A stretch of DNA of 50,574 nt from Chromatiales bacterium (GCA_027032075.1 JALVOC010000016.1:1-50574), one strand, 5' to 3'; counted from the first letter of the stretch, positions 18,417 through 27,332 are shown. The notes: generated by a model from the sequence alone, not told the origin. A program made the numbers and translations.

Positions 18417-18812
18417 GAATAATTCTCCCCTGGACCTTGAAAAACGGTTTCGATTGAGTAAACACACAGCCCCATGTAGTGCTCCCGAAATTATTATCCG
18501 GTTAAAGTTGGAACATCACATGATTTTTTCTGCGGAAAAAGCATACCTTGCCTAAGTGCTTTTTCCGCGGAAATCCTGCGCAAACATCCTTTTCTTCCGC
18601 TACCACCGGATAATAACAAGTTAGATGAAATAGTAGCCCGAAATTCCGGTAAATAACAGCTTTGTGCACAAACCTGGGGAGAGAAACAGCCATCCAGCCG
18701 TGGTGCGCGGGCAATCCTTGACCGTAGATGGAAATCCGTCTGTTAACGGTGTTGCAGGATGAGGAAGTGTCTTGCTGTCGCAGCGGCCATTCTCTCAATG
18801 GCTAAGTGACGG
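18417..18812. other. Gene-free stretch with a long perfect hairpin
   Basis: 396 bases between two minus-strand genes. The clearest structure is a 12-bp perfect stem, GCGGAAAAAGCA (18532-18543) with TGCTTTTTCCGC (18557-18568) and a 13-base loop that can pair further (CTT/AAG). There is no T run after the stem on either strand. It may end the cyclic-nucleotide-binding gene upstream or act as an RNA processing site. A 98-codon minus frame here looks non-coding. Confidence 0.5.
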
Positions 18813-19664
18813 CTATCTTTCCGATCCCTGGCTGATACGATCAACCTGGTAGCGGCGATTATGGGCTATTTGATCGATGCGGTCGCGCACTTCCGGGTTA
18901 TTCTGGATAAAATCAAGAAACAGCCCACAATCGACGCGGATCGTTTCCACCCGGCTCAGTGCCGTCACGGTCGCAGCCCTCGGTGCCCCGGTGAGCAACG
19001 ACCACTCACCAAAATAATCCCCAACCTGCAATGTGGTCACTTCGATCTGCGACTCACCATGGGAATAACTCACCTGTGCCGTACCATGAATGATGATGTA
19101 CAACGCATCGCCCGGTTCCCTCTCATGCACGATCAGACTGCCCGCGGGAAAACCCAGTAATGATGAAGGTTCCACCAGTTGTGACAACTGCTCTGGGGAC
19201 AACATCCTGAAAAGGGGGACCGTTCTCAGTGCGGTAATGGTGATGCGTTCCTTGTAACGCCGCAGGATCGCCCGCGACAGTTCCGCCCGTCCCTGGATCA
19301 CCTTTTCCAGGACATCACCCGGAAATTCGATCAGCACAGAAGGACGAATTGCGGTGACATCGGAAATACGCGGGATCTTGAACAGGGCAGAAATCTCCCC
19401 GAACACCTCCCCATGACCAAGCCGCGCCAGCACAAGGTGCTGCTCTCCCTGATCCTCACTGACCTCCACCTCTCCCATGACTAGAATATAAACACGGGTA
19501 TCCAGCTGGTGCCGGGTACATAAACGCTCACCCGCGGCGGCATGCCGAACCCTGCCGTGGTCCAGAAGGAACTCCTTTTCCTCCACCTTCAGCAATTCGC
19601 CGAAGGTGTCATGCTCATCGATCACCTGCTGGGCAACATGCATGAATTTGTCATCTTTGCGCAT
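18813..19664 (-). CDS. Protein with two cyclic-nucleotide-binding domains
   Basis: 283 residues. The first cNMP domain is at about 35-150 (AGERLCTRHQLDTRVYILVMGE, GHGEVFGEISALFKIPRISDV) and the second at about 160-275 (AGSLIVHEREPGDALYIIIHGT, VGDYFGEWSLLTGAPRAATV). The PBC-like segments FGEISALFKIPRIS and FGEWSLLTGAPRAA lie where the nucleotide phosphate is held; the second has the canonical PRAA arginine. There is no attached effector or helix-turn-helix. It resembles a regulatory-subunit-like sensor, and its partner is not obvious. Confidence 0.87.
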   Translation of the reverse strand: MRKDDKFMHVAQQVIDEHDTFGELLKVEEKEFLLDHGRVRHAAAGERLCTRHQLDTRVYILVMGEVEVSEDQGEQHLVLARLGHGEVFGEISALFKIPRISDVTAIRPSVLIEFPGDVLEKVIQGRAELSRAILRRYKERITITALRTVPLFRMLSPEQLSQLVEPSSLLGFPAGSLIVHEREPGDALYIIIHGTAQVSYSHGESQIEVTTLQVGDYFGEWSLLTGAPRAATVTALSRVETIRVDCGLFLDFIQNNPEVRDRIDQIAHNRRYQVDRISQGSER

Positions 19665-19857
19665 CGTCTCTACCCTCCATGAGGTAACAGGGTGGGGATT
19701 CCCCTGGCCAACCCGGTGATATCCCCGCTATCATCCCTCCGCCTGACGGTAATAGACAGGAATTCCTTCACAAATTTCCCCCCTGCCCGTCTGCGAACGG
19801 CTTTCCTCAGAGGCGATTAACCGCTACTATTTTCAAAGACAATTCCACAATCTGATC

Positions 19858-21327
19858 ATGCTTGTCCCACTAGACAGAAAACCAGACTGGCACCACCCAC
19901 CGCTTATCACCTTGTTACTCATCCTGGTGAACGTGTTGTGCTTTTTCGTCTGGCAGGTGAATGACGGCCAGTACGAGCACGAAGCGAGCAACTACTACTT
20001 CAGTTCCGATTTACCCGAAATCGAACTGCCCCGCTACCGCGCCTACCTGCGTGAGCCGGCCAACCCCACCGCCTTCCCGGACGCGTTTTATTACCTGGCG
20101 GACAAAGACATAGGGAAAGAACAACTCTACATGATGATGGAACTGGACGGCCCCTTCATGCAGCGGCTGCATGCGGGTGAAATCATTCAGAGCGGCGATC
20201 CCCAATACGCCGTCTGGCAGAAACAACGCAGGGAATATACGAAGTATAAAGACCGTATTGTCTCCTACCGCTTTTCCATGGTGAATATCCGGCCATCCAT
20301 TGTCACTCTCTTCACCCACATGTTCCTGCATGCCGACGTGGCACACCTCCTGGGAAACATGCTTTTTCTGTTTTTATTCGGTTTCGTGGTGGAGATGACA
20401 CTCGGCCGCCCACTTTACCTCTTCGCCTATCTGGCATCCGGTGTCATGGCGGGACTGTTCTACCTGCTACTGGAACCCCAAAGCGCTTACTGGGGGCTGG
20501 GAGCCTCTGGCGCAATTTCCGGCCTGGCCGGCATGTATACCGTATTGTTCGGCATGCGCAAGATCCGTTTCTTTTATACCCTGCTGTTTTATTTTGACTA
20601 TATCAAGGCCCCGGCGATCATCATGTTACCCGTGTGGTTGGGATATGAGCTCTTCGACCAGCTGTTTACCAATAACAATGTGAACAATCTCGCCCACATC
20701 GGTGGGCTGTTAAGCGGTGCGCTCATCGCCTGGCTGGCAAAGAAATATTCACCCAGTATCAACCTGGACTACCTCGATGCCGAGGAAAAACAACAAGCTT
20801 TCAGGAAAAAATACCAGGAAGGCACCGAGGCACTTGGCGCGATGGATATCAGCAAGGCGCAGCGTATCTTTTCCGAACTGGCAGAGGAACAACCGGAGAA
20901 CATCGAATTGCTGGTACAGCTTTATAATGTGGTTAAATTGAACCCCAACAATCCGGCCATCCATCAACATGCCAGAAAAATCATGCGGCTGCCGGCTGCC
21001 GACAAGGCCACGGTCAAACTGCAGCACGACATCTTCATAGATTACGTGGAGAGAGTCCAGCCCAATGTCCAATTAAGTCCGGACTTGATGATCTCCCTGG
21101 CCTTGCGTTTTGCTGCCAACAATTACCTGCAGGATGCGGAAAAAATCGTGCTGTATCTGACCACCCGCGTAACAGACTTCAGCCGCAATGCCGAAGGCCT
21201 GATGGCCCTCACCACCCATTACCGCCGCATCAACAATTCGCAAAAAGCCGACAAGTACCTCTCGTTGTTGCTGGAGTGTTATCCCAACAGCCTCGAAGCC
21301 AAACACGCCAGGCAGGCTTTTGGCTGA
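19858..21327 (+). CDS. Rhomboid intramembrane serine protease with C-terminal helical repeats
   Basis: 489 residues. After a first membrane helix (LITLLLILVNVLCFFVWQV) comes an unusually long soluble loop of about 110 residues. The rhomboid core follows: HMFLHADVAHLLGNMLFLFLFG, the nucleophile in GASGAISGLAGMY, and the catalytic His in NLAHIGGLLSGALIAW. Ser and His of the dyad are both present. The last 200 residues look like TPR-type helices (GTEALGAMDISKAQRIFSELAEEQPENIELL). Rhomboids cut membrane-spanning substrates. It is convergent with a zinc-ribbon/TPR membrane protein. Confidence 0.92.
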   Translation: MLVPLDRKPDWHHPPLITLLLILVNVLCFFVWQVNDGQYEHEASNYYFSSDLPEIELPRYRAYLREPANPTAFPDAFYYLADKDIGKEQLYMMMELDGPFMQRLHAGEIIQSGDPQYAVWQKQRREYTKYKDRIVSYRFSMVNIRPSIVTLFTHMFLHADVAHLLGNMLFLFLFGFVVEMTLGRPLYLFAYLASGVMAGLFYLLLEPQSAYWGLGASGAISGLAGMYTVLFGMRKIRFFYTLLFYFDYIKAPAIIMLPVWLGYELFDQLFTNNNVNNLAHIGGLLSGALIAWLAKKYSPSINLDYLDAEEKQQAFRKKYQEGTEALGAMDISKAQRIFSELAEEQPENIELLVQLYNVVKLNPNNPAIHQHARKIMRLPAADKATVKLQHDIFIDYVERVQPNVQLSPDLMISLALRFAANNYLQDAEKIVLYLTTRVTDFSRNAEGLMALTTHYRRINNSQKADKYLSLLLECYPNSLEAKHARQAFG

Positions 21328-21357
21328 AGAACGAGTGCGCATCTTTTGGCGCACCCC

Positions 21358-22764
21358 TCAGCGGGCCACCAGTGACTCGACAATCTTTTTATATTCCATT
21401 ACCTCCGGCAAACGCGGATGGTGCGGATATTTTGCCTGGACGAAATCAAGAACCTGCCGTGCCTTGCCGTCTTCATTGAATGACTCACACAATATTTTTG
21501 CCACCAGCAAATAGGCATCGGGGATACCTTCATACCCCGGATAATCACGATGCATATTACTCAACAGCGATAACGCGGCCCGTGCCTGGCCATTTTTATA
21601 CAGCAGTTTCGCCATTTCATGACGCTGTTGCCCGCTGCCGAATTTAAACGCCTTATCCAGCTGATAGCAATCAGAATATACCCGCAGTGCCTCGGAAGGT
21701 CGTTTTTCCAACATCAGGCGCACGATATAATCACCACTGTAGGCGCGCAAACCGGCAACATCAGCGGTGGTAAGAAGCAGCTTATGCAGCTTTTCACGAC
21801 AGGCCATGTTGCCCGGCTGCGCCTGCACCAGGCTGATCAGGCGTTGCTTCGCCTCTTCCACCTTGCCTTCACGCAGCAGAATCTGCACTTCACGCAAACC
21901 CGGTTCTGACTCGGTCGTGGATTGCGGCGCGGCCTTTTCCGTATACTCCCTGCTGATGTTATATCCGAGTTGTTCATGATACTGATACAACACATAGCCC
22001 ATCATGTGAAACATGATGAGAATGAAGTACATACTGATAAAATAGGCCAGCGGCTGGTAAATCGTTTCCGGCAGGTAGATTATCATTAATTTCGTCAGCA
22101 GATCCTCGCCACTCAGGAGAAAGAACAGAAACAGACACATGATGAAATAGGGTGCGCCGATACGCTTGATTACCCCCAGTAACGTTACAGGATTGACCGC
22201 GCGGAAAAAGCTGTGCTCTACAGCCAGCACCATGATACTGGCCGGTAAGATCAAGGCGGTTATAAACTGACCAAGCAGGAGCAAGCCGATATTGAACAAA
22301 ACACCATTAAAGATGAAAAGCAAAAAGATAATGAACAACTGTTTGAATGGCAGCTCCAGTTCCTGCGTCAACATCTCGCTGCTGATACGTTGCGGTTTCA
22401 AATACCCCTGTGCCGTATGCTCCAGTACCACATAGGCATATTTCATAAAGATGATGAACAACAGCAGCCCGACGAGGAAACCAAACAGACTCTCCCCCAG
22501 GAGGATATTCACCACCACGATCAACAACATGAAAATCAGCGGGGTAAAATGGCCGGGGAATAAAAAGAATTGTGGAATACGCTGCCAGAAGGGGCGTATT
22601 ACATTGCCGCTGCCGAGCGATTCCAGCGCTTCGCCACAAACCGGGCAAGGGGAGAGAGTATCTCCTTGCGTATCGATACAGTCACGGCAGAAATTGATCT
22701 GGCATTGACGGCAGACCCAGCGGGCCGGGGTGTCGGGGTGGTATTTACAGAATATCCTTGCCAT
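21358..22764 (-). CDS. Zinc-binding N-terminus, multi-pass membrane protein with TPR-like tail
   Basis: 468 residues. The N terminus has a B-box-like zinc site, CKYHPDTPARWVCRQCQINFCRDC, followed by CPVC (all within about the first 45 residues). Five or more membrane segments follow (LIFMLLIVVVNILLGESLFGF, LFIIFLLFIFNGVLFNIGLLLL and others, to about residue 265). The C-terminal 190 residues are helical repeats (LREGKVEEAKQRLISLVQAQPGN). The exact family is not recognised. The membrane core plus helical repeats resembles the rhomboid opposite, which it faces at only 30 bases, suggesting a shared envelope role (inference). Confidence 0.75.
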   Translation of the reverse strand: MARIFCKYHPDTPARWVCRQCQINFCRDCIDTQGDTLSPCPVCGEALESLGSGNVIRPFWQRIPQFFLFPGHFTPLIFMLLIVVVNILLGESLFGFLVGLLLFIIFMKYAYVVLEHTAQGYLKPQRISSEMLTQELELPFKQLFIIFLLFIFNGVLFNIGLLLLGQFITALILPASIMVLAVEHSFFRAVNPVTLLGVIKRIGAPYFIMCLFLFFLLSGEDLLTKLMIIYLPETIYQPLAYFISMYFILIMFHMMGYVLYQYHEQLGYNISREYTEKAAPQSTTESEPGLREVQILLREGKVEEAKQRLISLVQAQPGNMACREKLHKLLLTTADVAGLRAYSGDYIVRLMLEKRPSEALRVYSDCYQLDKAFKFGSGQQRHEMAKLLYKNGQARAALSLLSNMHRDYPGYEGIPDAYLLVAKILCESFNEDGKARQVLDFVQAKYPHHPRLPEVMEYKKIVESLVAR

Positions 22765-22823
22765 GTAAAACTTTACGATTGAATAGGTTAGCGTTGTCGC
22801 TCGTTATCGGATCATCCCTAGCA

Positions 22824-22935
22824 CTGAATAGCTGTGCAAAAAGGTGTCAACCTTGAAAATTTGCCAGGCCGGCCCATCGATTTATGAAAAACACTGCCAG
22901 TGTTGAATGGACACTTTTTTCGCACAGCTATTCAG
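22824..22935. mobile_element. MITE-like inverted-repeat element, copy 1
   Basis: 112 bases bounded by imperfect inverted repeats of about 25 bases: CTGAATAGCTGTGC then AAAAAGGTGTC at 22824-22848, against its complement GACACTTTTTTCGCACAGC and on to 22935. It contains no gene. The interior motif GATTTATG plus ACTGCCA recurs in the element at 32021-32220. It ends 33 bases before the rhodanese start codon. Confidence 0.7.
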
Positions 22936-22968
22936 TTATTACAGCATATCATAAAGGATCATTTCTCC

Positions 22969-23853
22969 ATGTATATCAAAATCACCCGACGTTTCCTTTT
23001 TATCCTGCTGGGCCTGCTCTTCAGTCTTAACAGTCTGGCAGATACGCGCGTTTCCACAAGCTGGCTGAAGCAGCATCTGAATGATGCGGATCTTGTGCTG
23101 ATCGACATGGCGGACGATCTCCAGTATCAACGCTTCCACATTCCTGCTGCGCGCAACCTTCCCTACTCTGCCTTGAACAGGGTAACCCGCCAGCGGGTCA
23201 GTTTCAGCGCGGGCAGGGAACGCTTACTGCAGATACTCGGGTTACTCGGTGCAAAGACAGACAGCCATATCATTATCTATGACGATCTTGGCGGGCTGAA
23301 CGCCGCCCGCCTCTACTGGGAGCTGGAAAGACTCGGTCATTCCCGCATGGCTATCCTTGACGGTGGCCTGGTGGACTGGATCCTCGCGGGTTACAAAGTA
23401 ACCAATCAGCCGGCCAAAGCGGTCAAATCCCGCTATCAGCCGGCGAAAAACAAGGGTATCGACAATGTGGCAACACTTGATGACGTCATTCACCCAAGCA
23501 AGGGAACGGTGTTGCTCGATGTCCGCAGCCAGCAGGAGTACAGCGGCCATCCCCGCCAGCCCCGCAGCGGGCACATCCCCGGTGCGAAATGGTGGTCATG
23601 GGACAACGGTGTGGATTTTGAAAACCGCTTCAAAATGAAACCCCTGCCAGAACTGAAAACCGCTTTCAGAAAACTCGGCCTGGAAAATCCTGATACACCG
23701 GTGATCCTCTATTGCCAGTCAGGCCACCGCGCCAGCCAGGTGTATTACACATTGCGCCAGCTGGGTTACCGCAAGGTCAAGGTCTATGATGGCTCCATGG
23801 CGGAATACAGCCTGCGCAAGGATCTGCCTTTGAGGAAAGGGATGCAGCCCTGA
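22969..23853 (+). CDS. Exported two-domain thiosulfate sulfurtransferase (rhodanese)
   Basis: 294 residues from MYIKITRRF, the start with AAAGGATC upstream and a good signal peptide (FLFILLGLLFSLNSLA). The first rhodanese domain (about 27-150) lacks the active-site Cys: its loop reads IIIYDDLGGLNAARLYW. The second (about 175-290) has LLDVRSQQEYSG and the active loop CQSGHRAS, so it carries catalysis. The tandem non-catalytic/catalytic order is standard for this family. It moves sulfur from thiosulfate to cyanide or thiols, probably in the periplasm. Confidence 0.9.
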   Translation: MYIKITRRFLFILLGLLFSLNSLADTRVSTSWLKQHLNDADLVLIDMADDLQYQRFHIPAARNLPYSALNRVTRQRVSFSAGRERLLQILGLLGAKTDSHIIIYDDLGGLNAARLYWELERLGHSRMAILDGGLVDWILAGYKVTNQPAKAVKSRYQPAKNKGIDNVATLDDVIHPSKGTVLLDVRSQQEYSGHPRQPRSGHIPGAKWWSWDNGVDFENRFKMKPLPELKTAFRKLGLENPDTPVILYCQSGHRASQVYYTLRQLGYRKVKVYDGSMAEYSLRKDLPLRKGMQP

Positions 23854-23880
23854 CGCCGGACAACGGCTGGAAAAGGCGTT

Positions 23881-25353
23881 TCAATCCACCGACACCGTGC
23901 GCTCCTTTGCCCAGTTCCGCAGATATTCGATTTTCTCCGCCATCACCACCGAAAGGGGCCGGGTCTGACTGATCTCATGGAGGAGTAGCTCATCCTGCAG
24001 GGATCGTTGCTGCGCCTGGGCGGTATACATGGCGGAAACCACGCACTGCTCGATTTCGGCACCGGAGAAACCCTCGGCTTGCCTGGCCAGCTCACCGGTG
24101 TTGAAGTGAAGCGGATCATGTGAGCGCTTGCGCAGGTGGATTTCAAAAATAGCTTTGCGGCTGGCGAGATCCGGCAGATCGACAAAGAAAATCTCGTCCA
24201 TGCGTCCCTTGCGGATCAGTTCGGGCGGCAGTGATTCAATGTCATTGGCGGTGGCAACCAGAAAAACCGGAGCATCGTTTTCGGCCATCCAGGTCAGCAG
24301 GGTGCCGAGCACCCGCCTGGAGGTACCGCTGTCGCCATCACTGACACCCAGTCCCTTTTCAATCTCATCCACCCATAACACGCACGGCGCCATCGCCTCT
24401 GCCGCGCTGAGCGATTCCCGCAAATTACGCTCGGTTTCCCCGTGATATTTGTTATACAGCGCGGCAAAATCGAGACGTAACAGCGGGATGCCCCAGACAC
24501 CGGCGACCGCCTTGGCGGCCAGACTCTTGCCACAGCCCTGCACACCCAGCAGTAAAAATCCTTTCGGGGGGTCCAGGGGGTTGTCCTGCTGGTGAAAGGC
24601 GAGTTTCCGCTGCTCAAGCCAGGATTTGAGACGGCGGAAACCGCCGATGTCCGCAAAACGCTCGGTGTCATATTCAAAATGGAGAATGCCGTCCTGACTG
24701 AGCAGTTCATATTTCGCCTGCATCAGGCGGGGCAGATCATCCTCGCGGATGGCGCCATCGTCATAAATCGCCCGGTAAGCCAGGCGGCGCGCCTCGGAGG
24801 CGGTCAGGCCACTGAGATTGTTCACCAGCATGTCCAGCGCCTTGCGGTCAGCCTGAACTTTCTGTCCGGCGTTATCCCTCGACCAGTTGCGCGCCACCTC
24901 CTTGACGATGTTACGGATCACTTCGCGATCCGGCAGGCTCAGATCGAATTCAGTGGAAAAATTACGCAACTCTTCCGGCAGGGTCAGATCGTGACTCAGG
25001 AGCACGATGGTTTTCGGTGTGTGCACATATTGCAGGGCGATGTCTTTGAGCAGGCGCACATTCACCGGCTCGTTCAGGAAGGGGTGAAAATCCACCAGCA
25101 CATAGATACCGGCTTTGGTAGCCGCCTTGATATGGTGCAATACCTCAGCCGGCTCCACCTGCCTGTCATCAATAGCATAATCAAACGAGAGAGAAAGCAG
25201 TCCTTCGGTCACCGTCCATTGAAACAGCGCGCATCCCAGTGAGCGGCGCATGTTGCGCAACAGCTCCAGCGCGCGGCGCTCCTCGCGTGTCTCGATGGCA
25301 ATGATGGGAATGCGGGAACGAAACAGCAGTTCCAAATCGTGACGATCGTTCAT
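23881..25353 (-). CDS. AAA+ ATPase, Ycf46-like
   Basis: 490 residues. The N-terminal 230 are an extra domain ([24 protein letters not shown]) typical of Ycf46-type proteins. The AAA module shows Walker A GVQGCGKS, Walker [12 protein letters not shown], sensor 1 FLVATAND and the arginine region [35 protein letters not shown] is the C-terminal lid. I chose ATG 25353 over a TTG at 25365. Ycf46-type proteins are linked to growth under low inorganic carbon in cyanobacteria, but their molecular role is not clear. The leader carries the structured RNA described separately. Confidence 0.9.
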   Translation of the reverse strand: MNDRHDLELLFRSRIPIIAIETREERRALELLRNMRRSLGCALFQWTVTEGLLSLSFDYAIDDRQVEPAEVLHHIKAATKAGIYVLVDFHPFLNEPVNVRLLKDIALQYVHTPKTIVLLSHDLTLPEELRNFSTEFDLSLPDREVIRNIVKEVARNWSRDNAGQKVQADRKALDMLVNNLSGLTASEARRLAYRAIYDDGAIREDDLPRLMQAKYELLSQDGILHFEYDTERFADIGGFRRLKSWLEQRKLAFHQQDNPLDPPKGFLLLGVQGCGKSLAAKAVAGVWGIPLLRLDFAALYNKYHGETERNLRESLSAAEAMAPCVLWVDEIEKGLGVSDGDSGTSRRVLGTLLTWMAENDAPVFLVATANDIESLPPELIRKGRMDEIFFVDLPDLASRKAIFEIHLRKRSHDPLHFNTGELARQAEGFSGAEIEQCVVSAMYTAQAQQRSLQDELLLHEISQTRPLSVVMAEKIEYLRNWAKERTVSVD

Positions 25354-25400
25354 ACCCGGTGTCAATCCTCAGCAATCAAACCGTTGCATCATAGCAGCCC

Positions 25401-25441
25401 AAAAAAAACCTTCCCACTCAGTGCTCAACAGGAAGGAAGGT
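25401..25441 (-). terminator. Intrinsic terminator in the AAA+ leader
   Basis: On the minus strand ACCTTCC (complement of 25435-25441) pairs with GGAAGGT (complement of 25408-25414), followed by eight T residues (plus-strand A run at 25401-25408). It lies about 48 bases before the AAA+ start codon, so it would end either a small RNA or the leader of that gene. Confidence 0.8.
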
Positions 25442-25560
25442 CAAGCCAGCCTGGCTTGTAAGGGGTTGTTTGCTGAAGCCGGATTCGACACAGGGACGCG
25501 CCGGCCGCCGGAACAGGTCATCTAACCATAGCACGTCCCTGTTCCCCTTCAATCCCCTCC
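25401..25560 (-). ncRNA. Structured leader RNA or small RNA upstream of the AAA+ gene
   Basis: Plus-strand coordinates of complementary blocks: AAGGGG 25460-25465 with CCCCTT 25544-25549; ACAGGGACG 25490-25498 with CGTCCCTGT 25534-25542; GGAACAGG 25510-25517 with CCTGTTCC 25538-25545; CAAGCCAG 25442-25449 with CTGGCTTG 25451-25458; then the terminator. The second and third stems share bases 25538-25542 and cannot form together. That is the logic of a switch or attenuator. It matches no RNA family I recognise (not SRP RNA, RNase P RNA, tmRNA or 6S as far as I can tell). Confidence 0.55.
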
Positions 25561-25689
25561 TCCTGTGATCATTGTTTAGAAAATCGCGCCAAGTGCATGA
25601 ATAACAAAGCATTCCTGTAGTATGAACGCATCGACACTTTTGTAAGCAATTATTTTATGGCTAATAATAAAGTATGAATATTTGTGCGC

Positions 25690-26172
25690 TTAATCACGGA
25701 AGTTGTTGAATTGCAGTGGCATATCCAGCTTGGCTTCCTTGAGCATGGCGATGACATTCTGCAGATCATCACGCTTCTTGCCGGTGACTCGCACCTTTTC
25801 GCCCTGAATGGCCGCCTGCACCTTCAGTTTCTTCTCCTTGATGAGCTTGACGATTTTTTTCGCCAGCGGCGTGTCCAGCCCCTGACGCACGGTCACCGTC
25901 TGGCGCACCTCCTTGCCCGACTGTTCCGGCTCGGCGATCTCCAGGCAGGCGATGTCCACCCCCCGCCGGTTGAGCTTGCTCTGCAGAATGTCGAGCATCT
26001 GCTTGAGCTGAAAGTCAGCCTCGGCGATCATGGTGATCGTCTCATCCTTGAGTTCAAACCTGGCACTGGTTCCCTTGAAATCAAACCGGGTGGAAACCTC
26101 ACGGTTGGCCTGATCCACGGCATTGGTCACTTCGTGCATTTCCACTTCCGACACCACGTCGAAACTTGGCAT
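25690..26172 (-). CDS. yajQ: YajQ-family nucleotide-binding protein
   Basis: 160 residues from [10 protein letters not shown], the family start; CTCC upstream (GGAG on the coding strand) supports it over a start at 26202. Hallmarks are [25 protein letters not shown] near the N terminus, [16 protein letters not shown] [15 protein letters not shown], and [19 protein letters not shown] with [15 protein letters not shown] at the C terminus. YajQ proteins bind nucleotides, and some bind c-di-GMP and act with a transcription factor. PilZ c-di-GMP receptors are encoded about 1 kb away. Confidence 0.95.
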   Translation of the reverse strand: MPSFDVVSEVEMHEVTNAVDQANREVSTRFDFKGTSARFELKDETITMIAEADFQLKQMLDILQSKLNRRGVDIACLEIAEPEQSGKEVRQTVTVRQGLDTPLAKKIVKLIKEKKLKVQAAIQGEKVRVTGKKRDDLQNVIAMLKEAKLDMPLQFNNFRD

Positions 26173-26219
26173 AAGCTCTCCTTCATGAATCGTTGCAAAC
26201 AAACATCAGCCGTATTGTA

Positions 26220-26241
26220 CTGACAATCGGCCTGTTGTCAG
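26220..26241. other. Hairpin upstream of yajQ
   Basis: CTGACAA (26220-26226) pairs with TTGTCAG (26235-26241). It lies between the ycgN stop and the yajQ start on the minus strand, and may be a terminator or leader hairpin. No T run is seen. Confidence 0.4.
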
Positions 26242-26291
26242 CCCATATTTTCAGCCGAATACTCCGGAAAAAGCTTATTGAAGGAGAGATA

Positions 26292-26310
26292 TTCGGAACA
26301 CTTGATTTAG
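26292..26310. repeat. Solo end of an inverted-repeat element
   Basis: TTCGGAACACTTGATTTAG at this position matches the right end of the inner element at 32051-32143 (TTCGGAACACTTACTTTAG) except for two bases. No matching left end is found nearby, so it looks like a truncated copy. Confidence 0.45.
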
Positions 26311-26329
26311 GTGACAAACAGCCGGGGGA

Positions 26330-26860
26330 TCATTCCTTCTTCGGATCGGCACCCGAATACGGCGGGATCATGGCGCCTGCCTCCTCCTTTTCCTGCAGCA
26401 ATCCCTCGGATAAACGTCTGCCGGGCATCACCCAGGTGATAATGTGCTCTGGAAACTGGGATGGATGGATATAAGCCTCGGATACCACCTTGTCACGCAC
26501 AGACATACCGGCTGCATGCACGCTTTCGGGATCACCGCTGATCAATGGATGCCACTCCGGCAGGGGCCTGCCCTCCAGCAACAGCCGGTAAGCACAGGTG
26601 GAAGGCAAATCATCGAAAGCGGCAGGCTGATCCCGCGCCAGTACCAGGCACTCGGCAACCTGCTCGGCGCGTCGCGCATAATCACGGCAACGGCAGGCGG
26701 TGATATCGAGTAAATGGCAGGCGATATTGGTGTAATAAACCTCGCCGCTGTCCACATCCTCCAGCTTGTTGAGGCAGCAACGACCGCAACCGTCACACAG
26801 CGCCTCCCATTCATCCGGGCTCAGGCTGAAAAGCGGTTTATGCCTCCAGAAATCCGTCAT
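26330..26860 (-). CDS. ycgN: YcgN-family cysteine cluster protein (UPF0260)
   Basis: 176 residues from MTDFWRHK. The family cysteine clusters are visible: LCDGCGRCCLNKL (about residues 24-36), ACHLLDITACRCRDY (about 47-61) and STCAYRLL. Such cysteine sets probably bind a metal or iron-sulfur centre. PLPEWHPLISGD and VHAAGMSV are further family segments. The function is not known. It is separated from the PilZ gene upstream by a terminator. Confidence 0.93.
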   Translation of the reverse strand: MTDFWRHKPLFSLSPDEWEALCDGCGRCCLNKLEDVDSGEVYYTNIACHLLDITACRCRDYARRAEQVAECLVLARDQPAAFDDLPSTCAYRLLLEGRPLPEWHPLISGDPESVHAAGMSVRDKVVSEAYIHPSQFPEHIITWVMPGRRLSEGLLQEKEEAGAMIPPYSGADPKKE

Positions 26861-26895
26861 GCTGGCACATCCGGGTAAACACAAAAAGAGACAAT

Positions 26896-26923
26896 AAAAA
26901 AGGCCTCTTTCAGAGACCTTTTA
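26896..26923 (-). terminator. Terminator of the first PilZ gene
   Basis: On the minus strand AAAAGG and CTCT pair with AGAG and CCTTTTTT, with one G-U type interruption, and the stem ends in a T run. It lies between the PilZ stop (26946) and ycgN. Confidence 0.75.
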
Positions 26924-26945
26924 AACCAAATACTTTTATGGCTGT

Positions 26946-27224
26946 CTAGATTTCTTCGGTGAAATCCACGCCAACGGAATAGCCGCTGCGTGACAACTCC
27001 ACATGTTGGACCTCTCCCTGCACATTGAGCTCATGGGCCTTCCCGCGGGGTACAACATAAAATTGCAATTGCAGCCTTTCGCCGACATCCACCGGCGTCT
27101 TGCTGAATAACCTTATACCAGTTAAGGATATATCTTCCGCTTCCAACAGAAAATTCTGGCCGTCATTACGGGTGACCGCAACGCTTCGTGCAAAAGGAAT
27201 TCGTCGATGTTTGCGCCGTTCCAT
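26946..27224 (-). CDS. Single-domain PilZ protein
   Basis: 92 residues starting MERRKHRRIPF; this Met is preferred to the one at 27254 because it puts the RxxxR c-di-GMP motif (RRKHRR) at the N terminus as in most stand-alone PilZ proteins. The second motif, AEDISLTGIRL, has the D/NxSxxG pattern. The rest is the small beta-barrel (LQLQFYVVPRGKAHELNVQGEVQHV). It probably binds c-di-GMP; its target is unknown. Two more single-domain PilZ genes lie within 3 kb. Confidence 0.88.
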   Translation of the reverse strand: MERRKHRRIPFARSVAVTRNDGQNFLLEAEDISLTGIRLFSKTPVDVGERLQLQFYVVPRGKAHELNVQGEVQHVELSRSGYSVGVDFTEEI

Positions 27225-27332
27225 CTTGCCACCTCCACTTTCAGTATGGCACATACCTGCTTATTTTGAAGCCATCCCGACGAAAAGGTTCAGGCATTAT
27301 TGATTTTTTTCGGCCCACAAGGCCACACGTGA

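Noticed and set aside
18502..18798. 98-codon minus frame before the YfaZ-like gene
   Set aside because: It spans the perfect hairpin and has no recognisable domain or signal peptide.
24592..25242. Plus-strand frame over the AAA+ gene
   Set aside because: Antisense to a clear AAA+ gene with full Walker motifs.
25480..25495. T-loop-like GTCGAATCC on the minus strand suggesting a tRNA
   Set aside because: No seven-base acceptor stem, anticodon stem or D-loop could be built around it; the local stems belong to the leader RNA.
25401..25560. Assignment as 6S, SRP, RNase P or tmRNA
   Set aside because: None of the conserved sequence blocks I know for those RNAs is present.
25418..25612. 64-codon minus frame in the AAA+ leader
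   Set aside because: It covers the region whose inverted repeats form stems, ends inside the terminator loop, and has no family signature. RNA structure explains the sequence better.
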